30,304 bases of DNA from contig JAHPYY010000110.1 in the NCBI GenBank assembly GCA_019058515.1, positions 1 to 30,304 of the forward strand, read 5' to 3'. Source of the DNA: Promethearchaeota archaeon. Lineage in GTDB: Archaea > Asgardarchaeota > Lokiarchaeia > Sigynarchaeales > SOKP01. The notes under the pieces were generated by a model. That model did no database searches, was not told the DNA's origin, and saw only the letters and a program-made list of their open reading frames with translations. A program made the translations under genes and the position numbers. Below, one piece after another: positions 1-8,100 of this stretch (position 1 is the first letter of the stretch; the number at the start of each line of letters is the position of its first letter).

Positions 1-474
1 CTTGAATTCAAGCATTTCCATTTAATTAATGTGTATTTTCCAAACTCAGGAAGGGATCTGAAAAGACTCCCATATAAACTAAAATTTAACAATGATTTTC
101 TCAAATTTTGCGAGAGATTAAGAAAAAGTAAACCGATAATAATATGTGGAGATTTTAATGTTGCGCACGAGGAAATCGATCTTACCAATCCAAAAAAGAA
201 TCAAAAGACCGCTGGCTTTACTCCTCAAGAGAGGGAATGGTTCACGGAATTTTTATCTCACGACTATATTGATACTTTTCGAGAATTTATTAAAGAACCG
301 AATCATTACACCTACTGGAGTTACAGATACAACGCAAGGGAAAAAAATATCGGTTGGCGAGTGGACTATTTTGTGGTTAGCACAGAATTGAGATCTAAAG
401 TAAAAGAAAGCTACATTCTTAAGGAAGTGACTGGTTCTGACCATTGTCCAATTGGTTTACTCATATCTGATTAA
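1..474 (+). CDS. xthA: Exodeoxyribonuclease III / AP endonuclease, C-terminal part (5' end outside window)
   Basis: The reading frame is already open at base 1, so the gene starts upstream of the window. The visible part begins with the NVYFPNSG strand typical of exonuclease III enzymes, then GDFNVAH (metal and phosphate-binding Asp/Asn), the GWRVDYFVVS segment and the terminal GSDHCPI motif whose Asp-His pair is catalytic in this family. Enzymes of this family cut DNA 5' of abasic sites in base-excision repair and can remove nucleotides from 3' ends. Family proteins are about 250-270 residues, so roughly 100 residues are missing upstream. The next gene is about 110 bases away and has its own promoter, so the two are probably not an operon. 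Confidence 0.93.
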   Translation, partial: LEFKHFHLINVYFPNSGRDLKRLPYKLKFNNDFLKFCERLRKSKPIIICGDFNVAHEEIDLTNPKKNQKTAGFTPQEREWFTEFLSHDYIDTFREFIKEPNHYTYWSYRYNAREKNIGWRVDYFVVSTELRSKVKESYILKEVTGSDHCPIGLLISD

Positions 475-554
475 ATAAAATAAATTCTCCAATGTGAAAA
501 TATGCCTAAAAAACAGGTCTATTATAAGTAAGTCAAATTCACAGAAAAGTAAGA

Positions 555-562
555 TTTAAATA
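555..562 (+). promoter_or_regulatory. TATA box for the toxin-antitoxin pair
   Basis: TTTAAATA is centred about 27 bases upstream of the ATG at 586. This is the spacing expected for an archaeal promoter whose transcript starts at or right beside the start codon (leaderless). No Shine-Dalgarno sequence precedes the ATG, which fits. It is inferred from sequence only. Confidence 0.55.
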
Positions 563-585
563 TCCTGATTTTCTATTTTGTTTGA

Positions 586-831
586 ATGAAAATGGAGATC
601 AAATATTGTAAGATTTCTACAAAGGGACAATTAACAATTCCAAAATTCTTTCGAGAAAAGCTCAAGTTAAATAAAGGAACAGAAGTATTAGTTTACATTA
701 AAGACGATGGGCTCTTTATAAAGCCGAAAACTACGCATTTAGGGATGCTTAGGGGTTTACTAAGAGAGGAAATGGATTTTAATAAAGTACTCGACTTTAT
801 CCAATCGGAGAGAAAAAAGTGGAGGAGTTAA
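586..831 (+). CDS. AbrB/SpoVT-type DNA-binding antitoxin (VapB-like)
   Basis: The 81-residue protein has an N-terminal swapped-hairpin AbrB fold: KISTKGQLTIPKFFREKL is the signature (KIS.KGQ.TIPK..RE.L), followed by LNKGTEVLVYIKDDGLFIKPK. The C-terminal part (about residues 50-81), rich in charge and ending ERKKWRS, would be the arm that wraps the toxin. It sits directly in front of a PIN-domain gene with only one base between stop and start, the classic antitoxin-toxin order. Such antitoxins bind their own promoter as dimers and neutralise the partner nuclease. The family is a confident call; the toxin-antitoxin role is inferred from gene order. Confidence 0.85.
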   Translation: MKMEIKYCKISTKGQLTIPKFFREKLKLNKGTEVLVYIKDDGLFIKPKTTHLGMLRGLLREEMDFNKVLDFIQSERKKWRS

Positions 832-832
832 T

Positions 833-1237
833 GTGGAATTATATATTGTTGACACGATAGCCTTTTTGGGGTTTCTTGCAGATAATCTTCCTAGCAAAGC
901 AAATGAAATATTCAAAAAAGCCGAAAAGAAACAAATTAGACTATTATTACCTTCCATAGCATTGGGCGAGACTCTCTTCTACATATACAAAAGCAAAGAG
1001 AGGGCTAAGAATTCGATCCTTTTGGAAAAATTGGAGCTAATATTTCAGGTTCTTGAAGATAAAGAGATTATTGAGCTTACAAATTTAGATATACAAGCCT
1101 GGCATACTTTTAGCGGCTTAAATATTTCTGATCTCCATGCTAGAATGATCGTAATTTCGTATTATTATCATCAAGCCACTGCGATTTTAACTAATAACAA
1201 AGAAATAGGAGGTATTGCTCCCATCGTTTGGGAGTAA
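833..1237 (+). CDS. PIN-domain toxin ribonuclease (VapC-like)
   Basis: The 134-residue protein starts at GTG (833), preceded by GGAGG at 821-825 inside the antitoxin gene, which decides this start. PIN-domain acidic residues are visible: Asp7 (YIVDTIAFL), Glu46 (ALGETLFY) and Asp100 (NISDLHARM). The fourth position, usually Asp in a TND/TRD motif, is Asn here (AILTNNKEIGG, residues 117-125). PIN toxins are Mg2+-dependent ribonucleases that cut specific tRNA or rRNA sites. Loss of the fourth acid does not always abolish activity in this family, but it makes catalytic competence less certain. It is translationally coupled to the AbrB-type gene upstream. Confidence 0.8.
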   Translation: MELYIVDTIAFLGFLADNLPSKANEIFKKAEKKQIRLLLPSIALGETLFYIYKSKERAKNSILLEKLELIFQVLEDKEIIELTNLDIQAWHTFSGLNISDLHARMIVISYYYHQATAILTNNKEIGGIAPIVWE

Positions 1238-1242
1238 ACCGA

Positions 1243-1404
1243 TTATTTGGTTTTCTTACGCGTAATCCATGCTAAAGAAACGATACTGATAATAGTAAAA
1301 ATAATATAGGATGAGCCTAGTGGAATTAATATATAATCTTCAGCAATGGAGGGCCCGTTATATTGGACAAAAAAGTATGAAAATCCATTCTTCTCAAAAT
1401 TAAT
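1243..1404 (-). pseudogene. Decayed 3' end of a membrane-anchored protein gene
   Basis: On the minus strand 53 codons stay open and read like a real protein tail: a polar stretch (NGFSYFFVQYNGPSIAEDY), one hydrophobic helix (ILIPLGSSYIIFTIISIV), then the basic end WITRKKTK and a TAA. A helix followed by a basic tail is typical for the C-terminal anchor of archaeal surface proteins. The frame is closed upstream by TAG (1407-1405) and TGA (1413-1411) and holds no ATG, GTG or TTG codon. It therefore looks like the remnant of a gene truncated when AlaX or its upstream DNA came to lie here. It could also be chance coding-like sequence. Confidence 0.35.
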
Positions 1405-1463
1405 CTATGCTCAGATTTCCATTAATGAGTAGAGAATTTAAGCTAAGATTCGTTATAATCTCT

Positions 1464-2174
1464 ATGACTGAAGCTTTGTATATGGACGATTCGTATTTAA
1501 AGAAGTGGAGCGCAAAAATCACTAGTGTTAAAGACGATAAATATGTTGTTCTTGATAAGACAGCGTTCTATCCTAAGGGTGGTGGTCAACCTTGGGACGA
1601 GGGCACCATTGAAGTGAATGGAGATAAATACAATGTGGTATATGTGGGTAAATTTTCGGGACAAATTAGCCACGAAGTCGATAAACCCGGACTTAAAGAA
1701 GGGGATGAAGTCGAATGCGAACTTAATTGGGACAGGCGATACACATATATGCGATATCACACGGCGGCTCATATGCTAAGCAATATCCTATTAAATCGAG
1801 CAGACGCAAAGATAACGGGAAACCAGATTGAAGTGGAAAAAACTCGAATGGATTTTTCGATGGAAAACTACTCACCCGAAAAGTTAAAAGCTTTCATAGA
1901 AGAAACTAATAAAGTTGTAAATCAAAACCTTGAAGTAACTTTAGAGTATCTTACTCGAGCAGAAGTCATGGAAAAACCCGAATTAGCCCGATTAGCAGTG
2001 GGACTACCTAACTTAAAAGAGTATAGGATCGTGAAAATTGGAGATTTCGATCAACAAGTTGACGGTGGTACACACGTTAAGCAAACAAGCGAGATTGGCC
2101 AGATTGAAATAACAAAAACAGTAAATAAAGGTAAGAATAACCGAAGAGTGTATTTCATTTTAAAGAAGAAATGA
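1464..2174 (+). CDS. alaX: Alanyl-tRNA editing protein AlaX (medium form)
   Basis: AlaX is a free-standing homologue of the AlaRS editing domain that removes serine or glycine wrongly attached to tRNA-Ala. From the ATG at 1464 the protein has 236 residues. The N-terminal beta-barrel carries the glycine-rich YPKGGGQPWDEG motif (36-47) of AlaX-M forms; HTAAH (99-103) gives two zinc-binding histidines, and GGTHVKQTSEIGQI (201-214) the third. The usual Cys before GGTHV is Asp200 here. An ATG at 1407 would add 19 residues, but family members begin like MTEALYMDDSYLK, so 1464 is preferred. It stands alone and converges on the hexapeptide-protein operon. Confidence 0.9.
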   Translation: MTEALYMDDSYLKKWSAKITSVKDDKYVVLDKTAFYPKGGGQPWDEGTIEVNGDKYNVVYVGKFSGQISHEVDKPGLKEGDEVECELNWDRRYTYMRYHTAAHMLSNILLNRADAKITGNQIEVEKTRMDFSMENYSPEKLKAFIEETNKVVNQNLEVTLEYLTRAEVMEKPELARLAVGLPNLKEYRIVKIGDFDQQVDGGTHVKQTSEIGQIEITKTVNKGKNNRRVYFILKKK

Positions 2175-2203
2175 GACGATCCTTATTAGCTAAGGAAGAT
2201 CAA

Positions 2204-3112
2204 TTATTCAATACCTTTTGCTAATCTTTCTTTTTCGTGTTCTTTTATTTCTTTTCGTTCTTTTCTCGTAAAGTGTATATCGTGTCGCTTAATGTATTGC
2301 TTATCGTATTTTTCCCATAAATCTTCTAATCCCTTGCTCACGCCTTTAATCTTATCCTGAATGTTGTCGTCTAAAAATTTGTTTTTCTTAAATTTTTTCG
2401 CAGGACTTCCATTGTAAATCCAGCCTTCTTCTAATTCCTGTCCAACAATAGTACAACTCCAAGTATTTACTATAGAATTTCTCCCAATTTGAGTTCCTGG
2501 TAAAATTACAGAATGCGCTCCAATTCTAACATTATCCCCGATGATTGTTTTTCTTATTATTAAAAATTCACCAATTAATAACGATGATTTAACCAGAGCG
2601 CCTTGACCGACGACTACATTCTTACCAAATTCAATAAACTCCGTGTCAACCCATCCTTCGAATAGGGAATTTGTCATGGGCGTTTTAACTCCAAACATTC
2701 TGAAGCAGAGGTTGTCTAAAAATGGAAAAGGAAATTTATGGGAAAGCCAAGTAGGCCATCTTTTTATGGTGTTGCGGATGCTCCAGTAGCGATAATCCTT
2801 ATCAGACGCATCTCTAAGAAACATTCCTTCCTTTGGTTTGTGAAATAAATTGACAATTAAAAGTAAGACTTTAGCAAATAAAATTGAGAACAAGATAAAC
2901 GATATAAATGTAAAGAAAATAACCAAGGGCAGGAAAATGTAAAAGTGAACTGGTCTGGTGTAATTCCACAAAAATCTCCAGTAAATCCAAAATTCTAATA
3001 ATTCTGGAAGCATGCTTATCCAAATGAGTAAAAAATAGAGCATTAAATATCTTTTTTTGACGAGAACTGTATACGCAAAAGGTCCGACGCGCATAGTATT
3101 AGGAACTGACAT
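2204..3112 (-). CDS. Membrane-anchored hexapeptide (left-handed beta-helix) protein, copy 3 of 3
   Basis: The 302-residue protein has two hydrophobic helices (about 22-44 and 57-88), a conserved linker HKPKEGMFLRDASDKDYRYW and a left-handed beta-helix of hexapeptide repeats (about 155-260; examples IGDNVRIGAHSVILPG and IGRNSIV), closed by a GWIYNGSPAKKFKKNK segment typical of hexapeptide acyltransferases. The C-terminus is a charged helix. A similar design (helices plus beta-helix) is known from the C-terminal region of peptide-synthetase-like and poly-lysine synthetase proteins. Here there is no adenylation domain, so the role is unknown; acyl transfer at the membrane or a scaffold is possible. 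A GAGAGG ribosome site precedes the start. It is last in a three-gene operon of paralogues. Confidence 0.75.
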   Translation of the reverse strand: MSVPNTMRVGPFAYTVLVKKRYLMLYFLLIWISMLPELLEFWIYWRFLWNYTRPVHFYIFLPLVIFFTFISFILFSILFAKVLLLIVNLFHKPKEGMFLRDASDKDYRYWSIRNTIKRWPTWLSHKFPFPFLDNLCFRMFGVKTPMTNSLFEGWVDTEFIEFGKNVVVGQGALVKSSLLIGEFLIIRKTIIGDNVRIGAHSVILPGTQIGRNSIVNTWSCTIVGQELEEGWIYNGSPAKKFKKNKFLDDNIQDKIKGVSKGLEDLWEKYDKQYIKRHDIHFTRKERKEIKEHEKERLAKGIE

Positions 3113-3118
3113 GCTAGT

Positions 3119-4018
3119 TTAACCTCTCTCATCCTCTTTGTTTCTAGGTTTCAATAGATTCTTTTTATCCTCTTCGACGTTAATTTCTTGCTCTACTTCG
3201 ATCCTTTCTTCGTCTTCTACGCTTTTACTTACAATTGTATCAGTCCTAGTCTCTGCCCATTTGTTTTCTTTGTATTTTCTTGCGGGTATACCGGTGTATA
3301 CCCACCCACTTTCAAGCAACTGGTTATATGTAGTAATTGAGACAGCTCCTAGCATACTATCTTTACCTATTATCGTTCCGGGAGCTACTGTTGATTGTCC
3401 TCCTATTAACACATAGTCGTCTAATACAACTCGTTTTATTATTAGGTATTTTCCAATTACCATAGAGGTCATAACCACCGCCCCTTGCCCCACCATTGCT
3501 TTCCTCCCTATTTTTAGAAATTCAGGATCCACCCATGCGTCTTGCATGTGGCTAGAATAATCCATTTCTACTCCAAACCACCTAAAAGCGACTACATCGA
3601 TCCATGGGAGAGGACAATTTCGAACTAACCAAAGGACGATTTTTTTAAGTTCAATTCTCAAACACCAAAATTCAAAGTCCGTATCTCCTATCTCTGCTAA
3701 AAATATTCCTTCTTTTGGTTTGTGAATTAAGTTAATAAGTATAAGAAATCCCTTGCTGAAGAATATGCAAGATAGAATAAACATAAAATACATCATAGTA
3801 AATACCACTGGAAGGAATGCTATCCAGATTATTCCATCTTGAATCCCTCTTGAATAATCGTAAAATAAAATAACTGGCGGAAGTCCGGAAAACCAAAAGA
3901 TCGGAATATATACTGCCAAAAACTTTATATTTACTCTACTTATCGCTGAGCTGGTTGTAAAATCAATAGCATAATCTTCCTCATCTTGACTTTGAATGTC
4001 TTCGTTTTCGCTACTCAT
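3119..4018 (-). CDS. Membrane-anchored hexapeptide (left-handed beta-helix) protein, copy 2 of 3
   Basis: The 299-residue paralogue of both neighbours has two hydrophobic segments (about 28-52 and 60-92), the linker HKPKEGIFLAEIGDTDFEFW, and a beta-helix with repeats such as IGRKAMVGQGAVV and LDDYVLIGGQSTVAPGTIIG, ending GWVYTGIPARKYKENKW. The C-terminal 40 residues are highly charged (EERIEVEQEINVEEDKK). Its ATG overlaps the end of copy 1 by 8 bases and is preceded by GGAGGA, so the two are translationally coupled. The shared linker and the shared closing Gly-Trp-x-Tyr-x-Gly motif show it arose by tandem duplication with copy 3. The function is not recognised beyond the acyltransferase-like fold. 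Confidence 0.75.
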   Translation of the reverse strand: MSSENEDIQSQDEEDYAIDFTTSSAISRVNIKFLAVYIPIFWFSGLPPVILFYDYSRGIQDGIIWIAFLPVVFTMMYFMFILSCIFFSKGFLILINLIHKPKEGIFLAEIGDTDFEFWCLRIELKKIVLWLVRNCPLPWIDVVAFRWFGVEMDYSSHMQDAWVDPEFLKIGRKAMVGQGAVVMTSMVIGKYLIIKRVVLDDYVLIGGQSTVAPGTIIGKDSMLGAVSITTYNQLLESGWVYTGIPARKYKENKWAETRTDTIVSKSVEDEERIEVEQEINVEEDKKNLLKPRNKEDERG

Positions 4019-4922
4019 GTGAGTTTTCCTCCTTCTTATTTGAATTGTCCAAAGCGCGACTTTTAGTAAGATCCTCTGCTCTTTCCAGATCTTCTTCGGA
4101 CACTTTCAAATACTTCATTATTTTCTTTTTGAAAATCCTGCGAAAGGGCATTCCGTAATAATAATTATTCCCCTTAGCAACGTTAAATTTAGTCGCAGCA
4201 GACATCGGAAACACGAAAGAGTTATCTCTCAATTCACATCCTGGGCCAATTGTCGTAAACCCATCTAAAGTAACATTATCTCCAAGCCTTATCGGGAAAT
4301 AATGCACGTTACCAAATATCCCTTCTACGACGTGCGTGGCTAATGCTGAGTTTGCACCCACATAACAATTTCTTCCTGTTTCATAAAACTTTCCTCCCGT
4401 TACTTGCTCCTCAATTGTTGTACCTTTACCAATCTTAGCGGAACCTATGAAATTTAACATCCAATTTACTATCCAGGGGAGGGGACCTCTTACCGCCGCG
4501 TTTTTAGGGTATTTTAATAAAAATGACCTAATGTGATAAAAGTCTAATGTTTTGCTCCTAAAATTACGGGGAATTACTCCTGGTTTTGTTGGAGATTTTT
4601 TTTCAGTATAGCTCCAAAAAATGCGAGTGATTAACGCTACTACCAGAATGTGAATGAAATAGCAAGCAATCACTACTAAAGGAAATACTAAAAACGATAT
4701 TAATGATAAAGGTTCTGTGAATAGTGTAAAAAAATCCGATATGTCTAAAAAATGAGGCAAAAAAAGCAATAAAACATAAGACATAAACACAAACGCTGGA
4801 ATTATCCAAGACGCAATATATATAATCAGGAAAGAAGAAATATACCATGTAAACTTATGTCGTACTTCTTCTTTTAATACAGTATCCTCAGACTCTAATT
4901 CCTTTAACTCATTCGAATTCAT
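4011..4922 (-). CDS. Membrane-anchored hexapeptide (left-handed beta-helix) protein, copy 1 of 3
   Basis: The first gene of the operon (303 residues) is the most diverged. It has two long hydrophobic stretches (about 26-60 and 70-103), the linker TKPGVIPRNFRSKTLDFYHI, then a beta-helix (RNCYVGANSALATHVVEGIFG, IRLGDNVTLDGFTTIGPG) and a closing YYYGMPFRRIFKKK segment where the usual acyltransferase Ser/Ala-Pro-Ala is changed. The C-terminal tail is charged. It starts at ATG 4922 without a clear ribosome site, so its transcript may have a short leader. No sugar-nucleotide or lipid biosynthesis genes lie beside the operon to suggest a substrate. Confidence 0.72.
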   Translation of the reverse strand: MNSNELKELESEDTVLKEEVRHKFTWYISSFLIIYIASWIIPAFVFMSYVLLLFLPHFLDISDFFTLFTEPLSLISFLVFPLVVIACYFIHILVVALITRIFWSYTEKKSPTKPGVIPRNFRSKTLDFYHIRSFLLKYPKNAAVRGPLPWIVNWMLNFIGSAKIGKGTTIEEQVTGGKFYETGRNCYVGANSALATHVVEGIFGNVHYFPIRLGDNVTLDGFTTIGPGCELRDNSFVFPMSAATKFNVAKGNNYYYGMPFRRIFKKKIMKYLKVSEEDLERAEDLTKSRALDNSNKKEENSHE

Positions 4923-5161
4923 TTCATTAAGTTCGGGAAATGGTCGTGTGAATAAAAACCTTGACCTTAATTTTATGCTACCACTTTCTTTATGATTTAG
5001 TATCTACTCCTCCAAATAATTTGTTAATAGCCATTTAATAGATCAAAAGAATAAGATTTTATAGGTGAATGCTTATACTATATTGGATATCTCATAAGAG
5101 TATTTAAGAATATTTACCAGATCATATTAAAAATAAAGAATCAATAATTTATTTGGTGACA

Positions 5162-8100
5162 ATGGAAGAAAAATCTAACAACCACTTTTCCCTTTTGGAT
5201 TTATATCCCAAATACGTGATTAATTCCAAAGGAGAGAAAAAGTCTTTCGATGAAATGAACATCGCTAAGACCTTAAATAAGGAAACCGGATTAGATATAA
5301 ATGTATCTAACGAGGTTGCTGAGGATGTAATACGAACGATCATTGGTTTAGACTTAAGCGAAATAACCACAAATTACATTAGAGAATTAGTTTGCGTAGA
5401 ATTAACCCAACGAGGGCTAAATAAATATAGAAACCTGTTCGCTCGAGCTATAAATTTGGAAAACATAAGTTTTAAACTTGACGAGGCTTTCATAGACAAA
5501 TTCCGAGGAAAGCAGCCAAATTGGGGTCCTTTGGGATATATTACCTATAAAAGAACCTATGCAAGGATCATAGAAACAGAAAATCGCAAGGAAGAATTTT
5601 GGGAGACTGTTCGAAGAGTCGTAGAGGGGTGCTATTCAATTCAGAAAGAGCATTGTATGAAGCTAAGTTTACCTTGGATCGAAGACAAAGCTCAACGCTC
5701 TGCTCAAACGATGTATCAGAAAATCTGGAACTTTAAAATGAGTCCCCCTGGAAGAGGGTTATGGATGATGGGAACCGAATTCATTGCGCGCCATGGTTCT
5801 ATGGCGCTTAATAACTGTGGATTTGCCAGTACGAGCGATATCGATTTAAAATACTCAAAAGCGTTTGAATTCGTTATGGATACCCTTATGCTCGGAGTTG
5901 GAGTGGGTTTTGATACAAAAGGCGCGGGTAAATTGATCATAAAAAGACCGAAAGAAGGAAAGATTGAATTTCAAATTCCCGATAGTCGAGAGGGATGGGT
6001 TGAGGCTCTTCAACTTCTATTAGAGGCTTATTTTTTAGGAAAGCATGTTCCAACTTACGATTTTAATAAGATTCGCCTGGCAGGTGATCCTATACGAGGT
6101 TTTGGGGGAATAGCATCTGGTCCAGAACCCTTAAAACAAATGCTATTAGATATACAAAAAATTCTTGAAGCCAAAATTGATAAGCCCCTTGATTCAATTG
6201 ACATCGTGGACATTATGAATCACATAGGAAAGTGTGTCGTAGCCGGTAATGTTCGTCGATGTATCGCAGAAGACCAGAGAGTTGCTACTTCTAATGGAGA
6301 AATAAAAATCTCTGATATTAAAATTGGAGATTTAGTTTTAACATCATCTGGTTTATATAAAAAGATACTGAAAACATATGATCAAGGAATACAAGAAATA
6401 TTAAAAATAACTACAACAATAGGGGAATTAGAATGTACTGGGAATCATCGGGTTGCAGTGTATGACAAATTAAAATCATATAAATGGAAATTTGCAAAAG
6501 ATTTAACTCCGGAAGATCGATTAATTTCAATCCCTCACACTAAGGGTACCAATAGTATTTCGACAGATTATGCTTGGTTAATTGGATTTTATATTGGTGA
6601 TGGTAATGCTCGTTATAATGAACAAGGAGGGGGAACAGTCTCTTTTGCAATGGCAAAAAACCATGTAGAGGGACTACTAGGAAAAAAGTGTATTAAAATA
6701 TTAAAAAAACTTGGATTTACACCTAGTATTGATATAAGAGATAATTCTGCCCATATTAATGTATATAGAGTAAAGCTGGTTGATGAATTACAAAAATATA
6801 AAAAGCCAAATCAAGAACAGACTTTACCGGAGTTTATTTGGAAAGGTACAATTAATTTAAGAGCAGCATTTCTAGCAGGATTAGCAGATGCAGATGGTGA
6901 TACAAGAAATGATATTCTCTATTCAAAATATCCTTCGTTTCTCAAAAAGGTACAAAAAATTCTATTATCAATGGGAATTGCATCAACCCTCCATTTACAA
7001 TCGAAAAGAAAATCATCTCAAACCGGAAAATATTATGAGGGTTCTCATTCTTTAAAGATAAGAGGACTTCAATCGCAAAAGCGTACTCAGGATTTAATCA
7101 TTCCATATACAACCAGATGGAAAGTAGAATTAAAAAAACAGAAAAAAAATGGGCTTTCAATCCCTTATAAAATTATCATTGATGCAAAAAATAGGGGAGA
7201 TATCAACTTCAATATAAATGCTAGTGGATTAATTCGTTCATCTAAAACTGACAAGGTTGGAGAGATTAGTACATTAAATGAATATGGTACACTTGTGCAA
7301 AAAACAGTTCCAAAATATCGTGATGCTAATTTTGATACATTAATTGAAAAAGATTTAGTAAATCCAAATTGGATGCCAATTGAAATTATTTCTATGGAAC
7401 CTGCGGGAATTAAACAAACTTATGATATTGAAGTAGAAGATAATCAAGAATTTGTGTGTGAAGGATTTTTAGTTCATAACAGTGCTGAAATCGCACTTGG
7501 AGATCCTCTTGACGAGGAATTCATATTATGCAAGCAAGATAAAGAGAAATTATACTCGCATAGATGGGCTAGTAATAACAGCGTGTTCGCAACTAAAGGT
7601 ATGGATTATTCTTTTATTGCCGATCAAATCAAGGTTAACGGTGAACCAGGGATTTTTTGGTTGGATAATGCCAGAGCTTATTCTAGAATGGGCGACGATC
7701 CAGATTATAAAGACAACAAAGTCGCGGGAGTAAACCCGTGTATAACGGGTGATACGCTTATTGCTGTCGCAGATGGAAGAAATGCTGTTCCAATTAAAAA
7801 ATTAGCTGAAGAAGGATTAGATGTACCTGTCTATTGTAAAGATGATAAAGGGATTACTTTAATCAAAATGATGAGAAATCCCCGAATCACGGGTTATAAC
7901 GAAAAGATATATGAAGTGAATCTTGACGATGGAAATAGTATCAAATGTACTGGTAATCATCAATTTTTAATGAAAGATGGTACATTAAAACCTGCGATTG
8001 ACTTGAAACCTTTTGATCGTGTAATGATAACACCTAAATGGCAAACTACCTGGTCAGAGATTATGGGTGAAGATAAAAAGAAGAAATCACCGTATTGGAT

